64,000 nucleotides of DNA, taken from positions 110,385 to 174,384 of the forward strand of contig CAKORR010000003.1 of NCBI GenBank assembly GCA_934101595.1, in the 5' to 3' direction. A model generated the notes under the pieces. The model was not told where the DNA came from. It made no database searches and saw nothing but the letters and a program-made list of their open reading frames with translations. Below, piece after piece: positions 24,998-34,500 of the stretch (positions are counted from its first letter, which is position 1; each line of letters begins with the position of its first letter). Position numbers and translations under genes: made by a program. The stretch is from an uncultured Bacilli bacterium. GTDB taxonomy: Bacteria > Bacillota_I > Bacilli_A > RF39 > UBA660.

Positions 24998-26320
24998 TTA
25001 CTCATTATGCTTTTTCATTGATTTAAATATTTTCTTCCAAAGATTACTTGATGAATAATTTAAAATTCCTTCTTTATATATTCTTAAACCAAATATATAC
25101 ACAAAAACTAAAAACAAAATACTAATAATTGTTGATAATATTAATTCTAAAATATGCATGTTGCCAAGTAAATATAAAGAAGGTGCAACCATAAATGATA
25201 GCATTGGAATATATGCCACAATTTTTATAAACAACGAACCATCAAACACAGCACCCATTAAAGCCAAATAATATCCTGCAACCATAATTAACATTAATGG
25301 TGTTTGTAATTGTTGATAATCTTCTATTGAGGTTGTCATAGATGCTAAGACTGAGGCCAAAATAGAATAAGTCAAAAATGCGGTAAAAATTAAAGCTAAA
25401 ATAATTGGTAAAACAATTAAAAAATTGCTTATTACACCACTATTTCTAAATAAATTAATAACATCATTTAAAGAAGAAGCTATCTCATTAGGAAGTAGAA
25501 CACTTCCTCCTATTTTATTAAGAATTAACCTTATAATTATTCCTATAAATGCATATGAAAGAATCAAGCCTCCTTGAATCAAAACATATTTTAACGAAGC
25601 TTTTATTTTTGAAATAAAGTGATATTTTACAGGAACACTTGAAATTATTATTTCCATTCCTCTTGTTGTTTTCTCATCATTAATTTCAGCACCTATCATT
25701 TGTACTAATAACACAATTAAAATAAATATAGGTACTATAAATATCGTAATAATACCACTCGCCACTAAATCCTTGGCATTTTCACCTTTTGCCTTAGGAT
25801 TTTTAATCTCGTTTTCTAATCCAATATCAGTCTGTAAACTTCTAATTTGCTCTTCTGTTAAGGCGCCATCCTTAATTAGTTTTAAATATTTAACATTATT
25901 TAATGAACTTTTAAGTAGCTGCGTTTCTATAGTACTTAGTGGATTAAAAGAATATACGGTGGCATTTATAATATTAGAATTTGAAACAGAAACATTTAAA
26001 ACATATGTATTATCATTTAAATTATTTATTAATTCATCAGTCTTTTTATTAGTTTTTTTCATTTCATATTTACCAATATCTTTTATATACTCGGCATTTT
26101 TAGAAAAACTACTTTCTAATTCATCATAAATATTAGCATCTGAAACAATAAAAATAGTTTTTTGTTTATTGAAATTACCACCAAAGGCATTTATTATTCT
26201 ATCGACATTTATAATTCCAACTATTAAAACAGCTAAAATAATATTAACAACTTTAAACCACTTAGTTTTTATTTTTTTATTTAAACTTTGCTCTGTCAAA
26301 TAATTTAATTTATTTTTCAT
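24998..26320 (-). CDS. ABC-2 type exporter permease (NatB-like)
   Basis: 440 aa from the ATG at 26320 with GGAGGAAAAT upstream. N-terminal helix near residues 25-45, a large extracellular loop (about 50-185), then five to six helices ('IITIFIVPIFILIVLLVQMIGAEINDEKTTRGMEI' is the ABC-2 signature with the EKTTRGMEII element). The start overlaps the ATPase stop by 11 bp. Together they form a NatAB/YhaP-like exporter whose substrate (Na+ or a toxic compound) is not deducible. Confidence 0.88.
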   Translation of the reverse strand: MKNKLNYLTEQSLNKKIKTKWFKVVNIILAVLIVGIINVDRIINAFGGNFNKQKTIFIVSDANIYDELESSFSKNAEYIKDIGKYEMKKTNKKTDELINNLNDNTYVLNVSVSNSNIINATVYSFNPLSTIETQLLKSSLNNVKYLKLIKDGALTEEQIRSLQTDIGLENEIKNPKAKGENAKDLVASGIITIFIVPIFILIVLLVQMIGAEINDEKTTRGMEIIISSVPVKYHFISKIKASLKYVLIQGGLILSYAFIGIIIRLILNKIGGSVLLPNEIASSLNDVINLFRNSGVISNFLIVLPIILALIFTAFLTYSILASVLASMTTSIEDYQQLQTPLMLIMVAGYYLALMGAVFDGSLFIKIVAYIPMLSFMVAPSLYLLGNMHILELILSTIISILFLVFVYIFGLRIYKEGILNYSSSNLWKKIFKSMKKHNE

Positions 26321-27209
26321 ATTTTCCTCCAACTTTATCTAAAAATATTTCATTTAAGCTGGCATCTTCAACACTAAACTTTGTAACATCACTGCATGTC
26401 TTTAAATATTCAAAAACATTATTTTTACTATTAAATTTATCTATTTTAACCTTGTATTCATCATTTGTTTTTTCAACTTCTAATACACCAGGAATTTGTT
26501 TTAGTTCATTTTCTTTAACTGAAGCTTTTATAAAAATATTTTTCTTTTCATATTCTTTTTTTATTTCTTCCAAAGATCCTTTTAGGACACTTTCGCCATT
26601 AACTAAAACTACTAATTTTTCACAAAACATTTCGACATGTTCCATACGATGAGATGAAAATATTATTATCGTTTTTTTATTTTTTAATTCTCTAATTACT
26701 TCCATTATTTCCGCCACATTTATCGGATCCAAACCAGAAAATGGTTCATCTAGTATTAGTAATTTAGGATTATGAATAATGGCAGTTATAAATTGTACCT
26801 TTTGTTGATTACCTTTACTTAATTCTTTTATTTTCTTGTTTTCGTAAGAAGAAATACCAAATCTATTTAGCCAATATTTTAGTCGCTTTAAGATTGTTTT
26901 CTCATCCATGCCTTTTAAAGTGGCATAATAAAGTATTTGTTCTTTCACGGTCATTTTAACAAGTAAACTTCTTTCTTCGGTTAAGAACCCTATTTTATCG
27001 GTTACGCTATAATCAATCTTTTTGCCATCCAAAGTTATTGTGCCACTATCTCTACTTAAAAGACCTAAAATCATCCGAAAAGTAGTTGTTTTACCTGCCC
27101 CATTAACTCCAAGAAGGCCAAATATTTCGCCTTCCTTCACTGAGAAAGATAAATTATGAACAGCCCTAAAATCTCCATAATATTTTGTAACATTATCAAC
27201 TTTTAACAT
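26310..27209 (-). CDS. ABC exporter ATP-binding protein (NatA-like)
   Basis: 299 aa. Walker A 'GVNGAGKTT', signature 'LSKGNQQKVQF', Walker B 'LLILDEPFSGLD', switch 'FSSHRMEHVE'. The C-terminal ~80 residues after the ATPase core are the extra domain found in NatA/YhaQ-type ATPases. It is translationally coupled to the permease at 24998-26320. Confidence 0.93.
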   Translation of the reverse strand: MLKVDNVTKYYGDFRAVHNLSFSVKEGEIFGLLGVNGAGKTTTFRMILGLLSRDSGTITLDGKKIDYSVTDKIGFLTEERSLLVKMTVKEQILYYATLKGMDEKTILKRLKYWLNRFGISSYENKKIKELSKGNQQKVQFITAIIHNPKLLILDEPFSGLDPINVAEIMEVIRELKNKKTIIIFSSHRMEHVEMFCEKLVVLVNGESVLKGSLEEIKKEYEKKNIFIKASVKENELKQIPGVLEVEKTNDEYKVKIDKFNSKNNVFEYLKTCSDVTKFSVEDASLNEIFLDKVGGKYEK

Positions 27210-27217
27210 ATTATCAC

Positions 27218-28102
27218 CTAGTCAATGCTTATTAATTCATAATCTCTATTTCCTAAATTGTATAACGCCGCTTGCTCTACCGTGTGAATAGCATGCCTAC
27301 TATCCATTCTCTCTACCAATGATGCTTTTTTTTCGTCTTTAGAATTTTTTACGGCGTCATAACATGCTTGGTCAATACTTACAGGATCAAGCGAAGCAAA
27401 TATCCCAATATCTTTCATTTCTGGATCAGCAGGATTACTGATACAATCGCAATCTATTGATAAATTGTTAGCAACATTTATATATACTATATTTTCTTTT
27501 TTTACATAATCTATAATACTTTTACAAGCATCAGCCATGCTTTCTAAAAAGTCATCTTGTGAAGGTAGAGAAGCCCAGCATTCTTTTTGATTAATTGTTT
27601 TTCCAGCTGAATGAATATTTAACTTTCCATGATGAGAAGCAAGACCTATACTCATATTTTTTAAAGCACCGCCAAAGCCACCCATGGCATGACCTTTGAA
27701 ATGCGAAAGCATCAATATCGAGTCATAGTTTTTCAAATGTTCTCCGACAATATTTTCTTTTAGATGAGCACCACCAACCACAGGGATACTAAACTCAGCA
27801 AATTCGTCTAATATATCACATGGAAAATTGTCTTTAAATCCATGCTCTTTAATAACCTGCCAATGATCTTTAGGCTCTTGCCTTTTTCCGCCATAGGCTG
27901 TTGAGCACTCAATTATAGTTCCATCAAGCTTGTTTACTAAATCTTTAATAAGGAGTGGATCTAAGAAATTATGACCACCTTTTTCTCCAGTAGAAATTTT
28001 AACCCCTATTTTTCCTTTAAGAGAAGCATTTAATGCTTCATAAATTTTTACTAAGCTAGCACTTGAAATTTCTTTTGTAAAATATACTTTTGATTTTTCC
28101 AT
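27218..28102 (-). CDS. DUF362 domain protein
   Basis: 294 aa. Typical DUF362 features: 'KIGVKISTGEKGGHNFLDP', 'VGGAHLKENIVGEHLKNYDSILMLSHFKGHAMGGFGGALKNMSIGLAS' and a C-terminal 'CDCISNPADPEMKDIGIFASLDPVSIDQACYD' with Cys residues, lacking the full ferredoxin tail of longer members. Function unknown; often annotated as Fe-S linked. It shares a strand with the exporter and RluA genes, 8 and 16 bp apart, so probably one transcript. Confidence 0.85.
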   Translation of the reverse strand: MEKSKVYFTKEISSASLVKIYEALNASLKGKIGVKISTGEKGGHNFLDPLLIKDLVNKLDGTIIECSTAYGGKRQEPKDHWQVIKEHGFKDNFPCDILDEFAEFSIPVVGGAHLKENIVGEHLKNYDSILMLSHFKGHAMGGFGGALKNMSIGLASHHGKLNIHSAGKTINQKECWASLPSQDDFLESMADACKSIIDYVKKENIVYINVANNLSIDCDCISNPADPEMKDIGIFASLDPVSIDQACYDAVKNSKDEKKASLVERMDSRHAIHTVEQAALYNLGNRDYELISID

Positions 28103-28118
28103 ATATTATTTATCCTTT

Positions 28119-28766
28119 CTAAATTTCAAACATATTTAAAAATACCTTAGGCACTTTGGCTTCTAAAACTAATTCTTTTTTAGTAATTGGATGTTTAATA
28201 ATTAATTTATTAGCGTGCAATCCCATTCTATTTAATGGATTAGTCTTACTCTTATATTTTTTATCTCCGACTATTGGATGCTTTATATCACTTAGCTGAA
28301 CTCTAATTTGATTTTTTCGCCCTGTTAAAATATTTATTTTCAATAAGGAATACTTTTTATTATTATCTAAAACTTCATAATTCGTAATTGCTAATTTTCC
28401 ATTTTTTGACTTCGTTGAATAAACATTTAACGTTTTAGACTCTGCTAAATATGACTTCAAAGTTCCACTTTTTTTTACTATACCTTCTACAATGGCAATA
28501 TATTCACGATAATAACTATTCCAGTTATCTTGTAAATAATTTTTTGCTTTTTCATCTTTGGCAAATACTACAATTCCCGAGGTATCCTTATCAAGACGAT
28601 GAACTATAAATATTTTATTACTAGGGTTTTGCTTTTTTACATATTCTCTAGCCTCATGGTATAACGTGTTTAATTCTTTTTTAGGCGTTGCGATCGTAAG
28701 CTTCTTTGCAGGTTTATTTACGACTAACAATGTCTTATCCTCATAAATAATATTCATTTTTTTCAT
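28119..28766 (-). CDS. RluA-family pseudouridine synthase
   Basis: 215 aa from the ATG at 28766, preceded by GGAGGA. The catalytic motif 'VHRLDKDTSGIVVFAK' carries the HRLD aspartate; 'YREYIAIVEG' and 'RKNQIRVQLSDIKHPIVGDKKY' are the other conserved blocks. No S4 domain is present, so it is a short RluA-type member acting on rRNA or tRNA uridines. Target position cannot be assigned. Confidence 0.92.
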   Translation of the reverse strand: MKKMNIIYEDKTLLVVNKPAKKLTIATPKKELNTLYHEAREYVKKQNPSNKIFIVHRLDKDTSGIVVFAKDEKAKNYLQDNWNSYYREYIAIVEGIVKKSGTLKSYLAESKTLNVYSTKSKNGKLAITNYEVLDNNKKYSLLKINILTGRKNQIRVQLSDIKHPIVGDKKYKSKTNPLNRMGLHANKLIIKHPITKKELVLEAKVPKVFLNMFEI

Positions 28767-28828
28767 AAAGTCCTCCATGCTTAGTAATTTGGTTTAATAA
28801 CTATATATAGTTTACCATTAAATTCCAG

Positions 28829-28875
28829 TTGCGACCACCATTATTTTGAGCTATAATTTTATTGAACGTATGTTC
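28829..28875 (+). promoter_or_regulatory. SOS-type promoter with LexA box
   Basis: -35 TTGCGA (28829-28834), 17 bp, -10 TATAAT (28852-28857), then GAACGTATGTTC (28864-28875), a perfect match to the Gram-positive LexA/DinR box GAACN4GTTC. It covers the likely transcription start and abuts the GGAGGTGG ribosome site. Confidence 0.92.
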
Positions 28876-28886
28876 GGAGGTGGATT

Positions 28887-30152
28887 ATGAATAACGTGTT
28901 TATGAATAGAAATTTTTTATGTATTGATTTAAAAAGCTTTTTCGCGTCATGTGAGTGTATTGATAGAAAACTAGATCCATTTGCTACTCCTTTAGTGGTA
29001 GCCAACAAAAATCAAGGAAATGGCGCTATTACTCTAGCAGTTACGCCATACTTAAAAAGCAAAGGCGTAAAATCAAGAGGAAGACTATATGAAATACCTA
29101 AAAATATAAAATATATAATTGCTAACCCTAGAATGAACTTATACATAAAAAAAAGCAAAGAAGTTGTAAAAATATATCTTAATTTTGTAGCGGAAGAAGA
29201 TTTACATATCTACTCTATAGACGAATGTTTTTTAGACGTTACCAATTATTTAAAAATGTATAAAAAAAGTGATTATGAATTAGCCTTAGAAATTTTAAAT
29301 ACTATCAAAGAAAAAACAGGGCTTACCGCAACATGTGGAATTGGTCCTAATATGCTTCTTGCTAAAGTTGCTATGGATATCGAAGCAAAACATAACAGTG
29401 ATTGCATAGCCAAATGGACATATGATGATATTCCTGAAAAATTATGGACAATCTCTCCTCTTAGTAAAATGTGGGGCATTGGACCAAATATGGAAAAACG
29501 TTTAAATGCTATTAATATATATTCCATAAAAGATTTGGCAAATTATAATCCCAATAAATTGAAAGATAAATTTGGCATCATGGGAAAAGAACTTTGGAAT
29601 CATGCTAATGGCATAGATTTATCAAGAATAAATGACTTTAAAATATCTCCCAAAGAAAGTTCTTATAGTCATAGTCAAATATTATTTAAAGATTATGATG
29701 AGACTAATGTTAAAATAATAATTAGTGAAATGGTAGAAGTAATAACTGAAAGACTTCGTAGAAATCACAAGCAATCTAGTGTCATTGGCTTTGGCATTGG
29801 ATACTCTAAATCAGTTGGTGGAGGATTTTATCATACTGTAAAATTAGATAATCCAACTGATGCCGATAAAATTATTAAAGATACTTGCTATATGATATTT
29901 GATCGCTTTTACTCCTACTTGCCTATTAGAAAAGTTAGTGTATCTTGTGGAGGGCTATCTTTAAAGACTGGTATTCAACTAAATATATTTGATTCCTTCG
30001 ATGAAATATCAAAAACAGATGAATTAAATGCAACAATTGATCAAATAAAAGACAAATTCGGTAAAAATAGTCTTTTAAAAGCATCAAATTTACTTAAAGA
30101 TTCAACGGCTATAATGCGTAATAATAAAATAGGTGGTCATAATGCAAATTGA
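28887..30152 (+). CDS. Y-family DNA polymerase (UvrX/YqjW-type UmuC)
   Basis: 421 aa. Palm catalytic motifs 'FLCIDLKSFFASCEC' (first Asp) and 'HIYSIDECFLDVTNY' (Asp-Glu pair), 'ATCGIGPNMLLAKVAMD', an HhH thumb 'LSKMWGIGPNMEKRLNAINI', and a little-finger domain ending in the C-terminal region. 'KNQGNGAITLAVTPYLKSKGVKSRGRLYEIP' is typical of Gram-positive UvrX/YqjW/ImpB-MucB-SamB proteins. It performs translesion synthesis under SOS control via the LexA box. The stop overlaps the YolD-like gene by 11 bp. Confidence 0.93.
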   Translation: MNNVFMNRNFLCIDLKSFFASCECIDRKLDPFATPLVVANKNQGNGAITLAVTPYLKSKGVKSRGRLYEIPKNIKYIIANPRMNLYIKKSKEVVKIYLNFVAEEDLHIYSIDECFLDVTNYLKMYKKSDYELALEILNTIKEKTGLTATCGIGPNMLLAKVAMDIEAKHNSDCIAKWTYDDIPEKLWTISPLSKMWGIGPNMEKRLNAINIYSIKDLANYNPNKLKDKFGIMGKELWNHANGIDLSRINDFKISPKESSYSHSQILFKDYDETNVKIIISEMVEVITERLRRNHKQSSVIGFGIGYSKSVGGGFYHTVKLDNPTDADKIIKDTCYMIFDRFYSYLPIRKVSVSCGGLSLKTGIQLNIFDSFDEISKTDELNATIDQIKDKFGKNSLLKASNLLKDSTAIMRNNKIGGHNAN

Positions 30153-30459
30153 TCGGGGATTTATAAAATGGCTACCTTTTAACTCAGTTATTAATCCTAA
30201 AGAACTCATAAAAGAAATAAAAAAAGAAAAAAAATATCAATCGCCAATGTTATGCGAAGAAAGATTAATTGAAAATGAACACAATCTTTTAAACGCGTAT
30301 GAGAGTAAAAGCATCATAAAAATAGTTTATTTTAAAAACAATAATTTCTTTAAAGTAACATCCAAAATTCAACATCTAGATTCCATAAATAAAAAAATAA
30401 TTTTAGATAATAACTCTAAAATTTATTTTTCCCAAATAATATATACTAATTTTATTTAG
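30142..30459 (+). CDS. YolD-like protein
   Basis: 105 aa from the ATG at 30142 (AGGTGG upstream), overlapping the polymerase stop. The N-terminus 'DRGFIKWLPFNSVINP' is the YolD family signature (DRG-IKW-PF). The C-terminal half is a small beta domain ('IKIVYFKNNNFFKVTSKI'). YolD/YqjX proteins accompany UvrX/YqjW polymerases and are thought to assist or control them. The 3' end overlaps the convergent membrane gene by 8 bp. Confidence 0.88.
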   Translation: MQIDRGFIKWLPFNSVINPKELIKEIKKEKKYQSPMLCEERLIENEHNLLNAYESKSIIKIVYFKNNNFFKVTSKIQHLDSINKKIILDNNSKIYFSQIIYTNFI

Positions 30460-31423
30460 ATTTCTTTATTTCACGATATTTTTGTAAGTTTTCAGAAGAA
30501 TACCCAACTAAAACTTTGTTATTCTTCGCATAAATAATTTCGGCAATTTCATTTAATTTGGATTTATCTAAATTAAGCTTATGCCTAACTTGATAAGCTC
30601 GTTTTTTATCACATAAAACTACATATTTAGCAGTTGTAATTCCTTTATACTTAAATTCTTGAGTATAATTCCAAATAATCTCTTCATAGGGAAGTACAAC
30701 AAGATAACCACTATTTAAAATAGCATACTTGTTAGTCAAATATAGATTATCATTCAAAAATGCCTTAGTGTCTTTGTCACTAATTTCATCATTCAAAGTT
30801 TTAAATCCATATTTTGAAATAACCTTTTTGTATTTTTTAGAGGCTTTAAAATGTTTTATTAAAAATACTACTCCAGCAACGAAAAAAGCTACACTTGCTA
30901 AGAAGATTAATGAAAAATATCCATAATAATCATAGTCTTCATCAAGGTATGAAGAGCCTAAATAACTGCTATAATTTTCTAACGTTATTTTTTTCTCATC
31001 AGCACCTGAATTTAAGGCCTCAATCGCTAATTTTTTTAAACTATCATTAGTACTTTTTAAATATCCTCTTAAATTATAATTAAATTTATCTTTTTCTTTA
31101 TTATATTGCTTTTCAATTTTCTCATATGTCTCATCACTTAGAGAAACCATATAAGCATAATTGTTGTTAAAAACAATGTAAAATTTTTCAGAATCATTGC
31201 TAGCAAATAAATAAGGAAGACTATTAAAATTAAAATCAACCAACATGTCAGGTTTATCAGCATTATCGAGGATTAATTTATCGTAATTATAAGCTTTCAA
31301 ATTATTTTTATCATACTTAACTGACAATTTATCATAAACCACAAAAAGGATAATCATTATAACAAATGAAGCAATGGCAAAAATTAAATTTGCATTGCTC
31401 TTTTTTAATATTTTACTACTCAT
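30452..31423 (-). CDS. Hypothetical membrane protein with two transmembrane segments
   Basis: 323 aa. Helix 1 at residues ~13-29 ('IFAIASFVIMIILFVVY'), an extracellular domain of ~130 residues, helix 2 at ~170-190 ('YFSLIFLASVAFFVAGVVFLI'), then a cytosolic domain of ~130 residues with a PH-like beta pattern ('YAILNSGYLVVLPYEEIIWNYTQ', 'KYVVLCDKKRAYQVRHKL'). No family named with certainty. It is 15 bp downstream of the next unknown gene on the same strand. Confidence 0.7.
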   Translation of the reverse strand: MSSKILKKSNANLIFAIASFVIMIILFVVYDKLSVKYDKNNLKAYNYDKLILDNADKPDMLVDFNFNSLPYLFASNDSEKFYIVFNNNYAYMVSLSDETYEKIEKQYNKEKDKFNYNLRGYLKSTNDSLKKLAIEALNSGADEKKITLENYSSYLGSSYLDEDYDYYGYFSLIFLASVAFFVAGVVFLIKHFKASKKYKKVISKYGFKTLNDEISDKDTKAFLNDNLYLTNKYAILNSGYLVVLPYEEIIWNYTQEFKYKGITTAKYVVLCDKKRAYQVRHKLNLDKSKLNEIAEIIYAKNNKVLVGYSSENLQKYREIKKSK

Positions 31424-31438
31424 AACTCACACTTCCTA

Positions 31439-32371
31439 TTAAGCTCTTTTTATATCAAACTCGTTTTTCCATAGTTTTTTATAAATATCGTCTAATTCAT
31501 TAATCACTTCTATTTCTTCTTGAGAAGTTTTATATCCAAATGAAGAGAACTCATTATGACTAGATAATACTAAATCAATCATTGTTTTGCCAGTACTATC
31601 GCCGGTATATCTTGCTTCATAATTTCTGAATTCATCCAAAGCATTATGCTTTTCGGCATAATAACATGCTATATCATAAACATTCCACTTATTTTCAACA
31701 TTTGGGAATTTTTTTAACACTCTAGTGATTTCTTCATAGAATATTTGAATTTTAGTGTCATTCCAGTTTTTAGATGACCAATGTAAAACATTTAGAGCAG
31801 AATTGGCAACATAAGAATTGGCTAATACATAATTTGCTAAATCACTGTCCGACTTATTTATAACAGATGCCAAAAATAACAAATGGCCATATTGATCAAA
31901 ATCATCTTTATTCTTAAATGTAGATACCATCATTTTTTCTAAAGATATTCCATCTAAAATCTTATTAACAAGTTGTTCAGCAATAAAAGGAACAATCACT
32001 TTATCATGTTTTTCCATTATATTTAAAAACACATTACTCTCAATACCATTTATTTCCTCATCAAGTAATAACATGGCTTTTTTCTTTAAAGCTAAAGCTT
32101 CATATTGATTTTCTATTAAAAAACTTCCCCAATATAAAATATCGAAATGATTAACAATATTTTCGTTTTTCTCTAAAAACACATTAATAATATGCATAAG
32201 AAAATCTTTATCACTCTTAAAAATTTTCATAACCCTTTTAACAAAGTTGTAATCAGCTTTTAATTTATCACTACACTTTTCAAATATCTTTTTATCTTTG
32301 GTTGCAAATATGTTTTGAATCATAAAATCTGCTACTTCATTTAAATTATAATACATAATAGGATCGTCCAT
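31439..32371 (-). CDS. Unrecognised helical cytosolic protein
   Basis: 310 aa, no signal peptide or membrane helix, regular helical pairs throughout ('NLNEVADFMIQNIF', 'FVKRVMKIFKSDKDFLMHIINVFL', 'LAVINKSDSDLANYVLANSYVANSALNVLHW' region), a HEAT/TPR-like appearance without a definable consensus. ATG with GATGGTGA upstream. Cotranscribed with the following membrane protein. No function is proposed. Confidence 0.6.
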   Translation of the reverse strand: MDDPIMYYNLNEVADFMIQNIFATKDKKIFEKCSDKLKADYNFVKRVMKIFKSDKDFLMHIINVFLEKNENIVNHFDILYWGSFLIENQYEALALKKKAMLLLDEEINGIESNVFLNIMEKHDKVIVPFIAEQLVNKILDGISLEKMMVSTFKNKDDFDQYGHLLFLASVINKSDSDLANYVLANSYVANSALNVLHWSSKNWNDTKIQIFYEEITRVLKKFPNVENKWNVYDIACYYAEKHNALDEFRNYEARYTGDSTGKTMIDLVLSSHNEFSSFGYKTSQEEIEVINELDDIYKKLWKNEFDIKRA

Positions 32372-32397
32372 AAAATCACCATCTCAATTTTATCATA

Positions 32398-32425
32398 AAA
32401 AAACATTTTATACTAATAAAATGTT
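32398..32425 (-). terminator. Intrinsic terminator of the TspO gene
   Basis: Minus strand AACATTTTAT-TAG-TATAAAATGTT followed by T7. Confidence 0.8.
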
Positions 32426-32858
32426 ATCTATTCAATAAATATATTGCAACGTTTAAATAAAGAGCGAATATAAGCCACATTAAGTAAGGTATATTTAATA
32501 GTCCTGCTAATTTGTTCTTTTGATAAAATTTATAAATCATCGTTATAACTAAAATTATTAATATGCCTATCCATATAGCTGCTAATAACCTTAACTTTAA
32601 AAAGAAAAATATAACTGTCCACAAAGAATTGACAACTAGTTGAATAAAATAAATTATAAATGGTGTATCATCATCCTTTGTAGCTAATGTAACTGTAATA
32701 GACATTATAATATAAAGAATTGTCCAGGCAATTGGAAATAGTATTTTAGGGGGATATACATTAGGTAAAACCAGATTTGAAACATCATTACCTACTAAAA
32801 ACGATGGTGTTATACCAATTACTATTGTTAAAATTAAAACTAAAACAAATTTTTTCAT
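32424..32858 (-). CDS. tspO: TspO/MBR family membrane protein
   Basis: 144 aa with five membrane helices. 'PPKILFPIAWTILYIIMSI' is the conserved W-T-x-L-Y element of TspO. Family members bind porphyrins and tetrapyrrole-like ligands. The usual C-terminal 'YWLxFA..LN' is seen as 'YLMWLIFALYLNVAIYLLN'. Its own terminator; GAGGTGA before the ATG. Neighbours give no hint of the ligand. Confidence 0.9.
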   Translation of the reverse strand: MKKFVLVLILTIVIGITPSFLVGNDVSNLVLPNVYPPKILFPIAWTILYIIMSITVTLATKDDDTPFIIYFIQLVVNSLWTVIFFFLKLRLLAAIWIGILIILVITMIYKFYQKNKLAGLLNIPYLMWLIFALYLNVAIYLLNR

Positions 32859-32903
32859 AACTCACCTCTTTTTATAAATATATGTAAAATTTTTAATAAT
32901 ATA

Positions 32904-32927
32904 AAAAAACTGCAATTATTTATTGCA
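32904..32927 (-). terminator. Intrinsic terminator of the thioredoxin-like gene
   Basis: Minus strand ACTGCAAT-AAAT-AATTGCAGT followed by T7. The stem overlaps the last codons of the gene. Confidence 0.8.
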
Positions 32928-33530
32928 GTCTGTGCACACATTTAAAGAGTTTTTAACTGACTTCATATTTTTCTCAAGTCTTTTTTTCAATTTTGTCACT
33001 CTTTCTTCTGTCCAATATTCATTAGGATCTTTAATATTTTTGGTATCTTTGGAAGATTCATAATCATTAAAAATTAATTTCCCCTCGATATGAAATGAAA
33101 CATTTGGCACGTAAATTCTTTCATTTCCTTCATCATCATATTGTAAACTACCATTTAGTAATTTAACCATTTTCTTATAATTTTCGGTATTATTTTCACG
33201 ATCTTCTAAAATATTATAATAATAAATCTTATCAAGCCCAACTTTATTTGCGACCTCATTAAGATATACTACATAACTTTGACACCAAGGGCATTCTGAA
33301 AAACCAAGATATACAACGCCAGTTCCATTTTCCATTATTTTAATTATTTCCTCAGCACTCTTATAAACAAAAACATTATCATCAGCAACTAATGAGTATT
33401 CTTTTTTAAATTTTTCTTTATCACTTAGTTTCTTTTGATCACCATTTTTTTGACCTAAAAAATATGTTATACCACCTGCACAAGCTAGAATAACCACTAT
33501 TACTAATATTATAATACTTCTTTTTTTCAT
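32916..33530 (-). CDS. Membrane-anchored thioredoxin-like protein (CPWC)
   Basis: 204 aa from the ATG at 33530 (GAGG upstream). N-terminal anchor ('SIIILVIVVILACAGGITYFLG', residues ~4-25), a Lys-rich linker, then a thioredoxin fold: 'GTGVVYLGFSECPWCQSYVVYLNEVA' with the active site CPWC, 'KIYYYNI' and 'VPNVSFHIEGKLI' holding the cis-Pro. Two extra Cys sit at the C-terminus (VCTDC). A cell-surface disulfide oxidoreductase is likely. The preceding gene ends 1 bp before this start. Confidence 0.85.
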   Translation of the reverse strand: MKKRSIIILVIVVILACAGGITYFLGQKNGDQKKLSDKEKFKKEYSLVADDNVFVYKSAEEIIKIMENGTGVVYLGFSECPWCQSYVVYLNEVANKVGLDKIYYYNILEDRENNTENYKKMVKLLNGSLQYDDEGNERIYVPNVSFHIEGKLIFNDYESSKDTKNIKDPNEYWTEERVTKLKKRLEKNMKSVKNSLNVCTDCNK

Positions 33531-33531
33531 A

Positions 33532-34185
33532 CTATACCTCATATTTTTTTAATTTTCTTGCTTTGTTTTCATTAGATAAAATACTAGTGGAATTATTTAC
33601 CAAATGAATTCCATCAATGATTTCTTCATCTTTTAAATAATAGAAATTCATGAAATTTTGGACATTATTATCTGCTTTAGCATATTTTCTCACAAGATGA
33701 TAAAATTCTTGAAAAGTTAACATATAACTACATTGAAATAGTTCATTTATAATTCCTCTTATATCTAATGTAGCCCCTAATAAATCAGCTCTAAAAGATT
33801 CGCCACTTTCAAAATAGATATTTAAATTTTTTCCCTTTTCATTTATTATTACTTTGCCTATTGGCAATTCAAGTAATATACCCAAGCAAAACATATCAAT
33901 ATTTTTTTTATTTGGTTTATCAGGATATAAGCCATCAAACCTATATATATAATTATAATTTTGAAAACTGTGCTTAACAATCAAAGCATCGTTTAAGATA
34001 CTATAATTGGAATTTTTGTAAAAATAAAACTCATCATTATTTTCATCTATCGCAAATGCTTTTTCAATTTGTGCATCATATTCGCTTTTTCCTAAATATA
34101 GCTTAATATTCCCATTGAAATTACCTAGCAATTTTATTGCTTTTACAATGTCTTTATTTTCATTATTTATATTTTTCATACTCAT
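33532..34185 (-). CDS. Unrecognised soluble protein
   Basis: 217 aa. Mixed alpha/beta pattern with an N-terminal beta-rich half ('NGNIKLYLGKSEYDAQIEKAF', 'DEFYFYKNSNYSIL') and a helical C-terminal half. No signal peptide, membrane segment or known motif. Starts at an ATG with AAGGAGGG upstream, 12 bp after YlxM, so it may be cotranscribed with ftsY-ylxM. No function is proposed. Confidence 0.65.
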   Translation of the reverse strand: MSMKNINNENKDIVKAIKLLGNFNGNIKLYLGKSEYDAQIEKAFAIDENNDEFYFYKNSNYSILNDALIVKHSFQNYNYIYRFDGLYPDKPNKKNIDMFCLGILLELPIGKVIINEKGKNLNIYFESGESFRADLLGATLDIRGIINELFQCSYMLTFQEFYHLVRKYAKADNNVQNFMNFYYLKDEEIIDGIHLVNNSTSILSNENKARKLKKYEV

Positions 34186-34197
34186 AAAACCCTCCTT

Positions 34198-34500
34198 TTA
34201 CTTATCAAAAATAGCTGTTAAAATTTCATTTTTTAATTTTTCATCACTGGTGGATGCCAAGATATCCTTTATTCTACCTCTAATGCTTAATATTTTCAAC
34301 TTATCTTCGTAAAAATTTAATTTTTCAATAGTTGTATTAATGGTTTTATGAATTGCACTTTTACTAACATTTTTATTGTTAGCTATCTCCTGTAAACTCA
34401 AATCATCAAAATAATAATCGCGAAATACTTCTTGCTCATTGGTTGTCAATAAAGAACCATATATATCAAAAAGAGAAGCATTTTTTACATAATCATCCAT
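34198..34500 (-). CDS. ylxM: YlxM/p13-like helix-turn-helix protein
   Basis: 100 aa. 'FDIYGSLLTTNEQEVFRDYYFDDLSLQEIANNKNVSKSAIHKTINTTIEKL' is the UPF0122 (YlxM) family, a sigma-4-like HTH. It is always linked to SRP genes (ffh or ftsY), where it may regulate or assist the SRP pathway; that role is from family knowledge. Start overlaps the ftsY stop (TAATG), giving translational coupling. Confidence 0.92.
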   Translation of the reverse strand: MDDYVKNASLFDIYGSLLTTNEQEVFRDYYFDDLSLQEIANNKNVSKSAIHKTINTTIEKLNFYEDKLKILSIRGRIKDILASTSDEKLKNEILTAIFDK

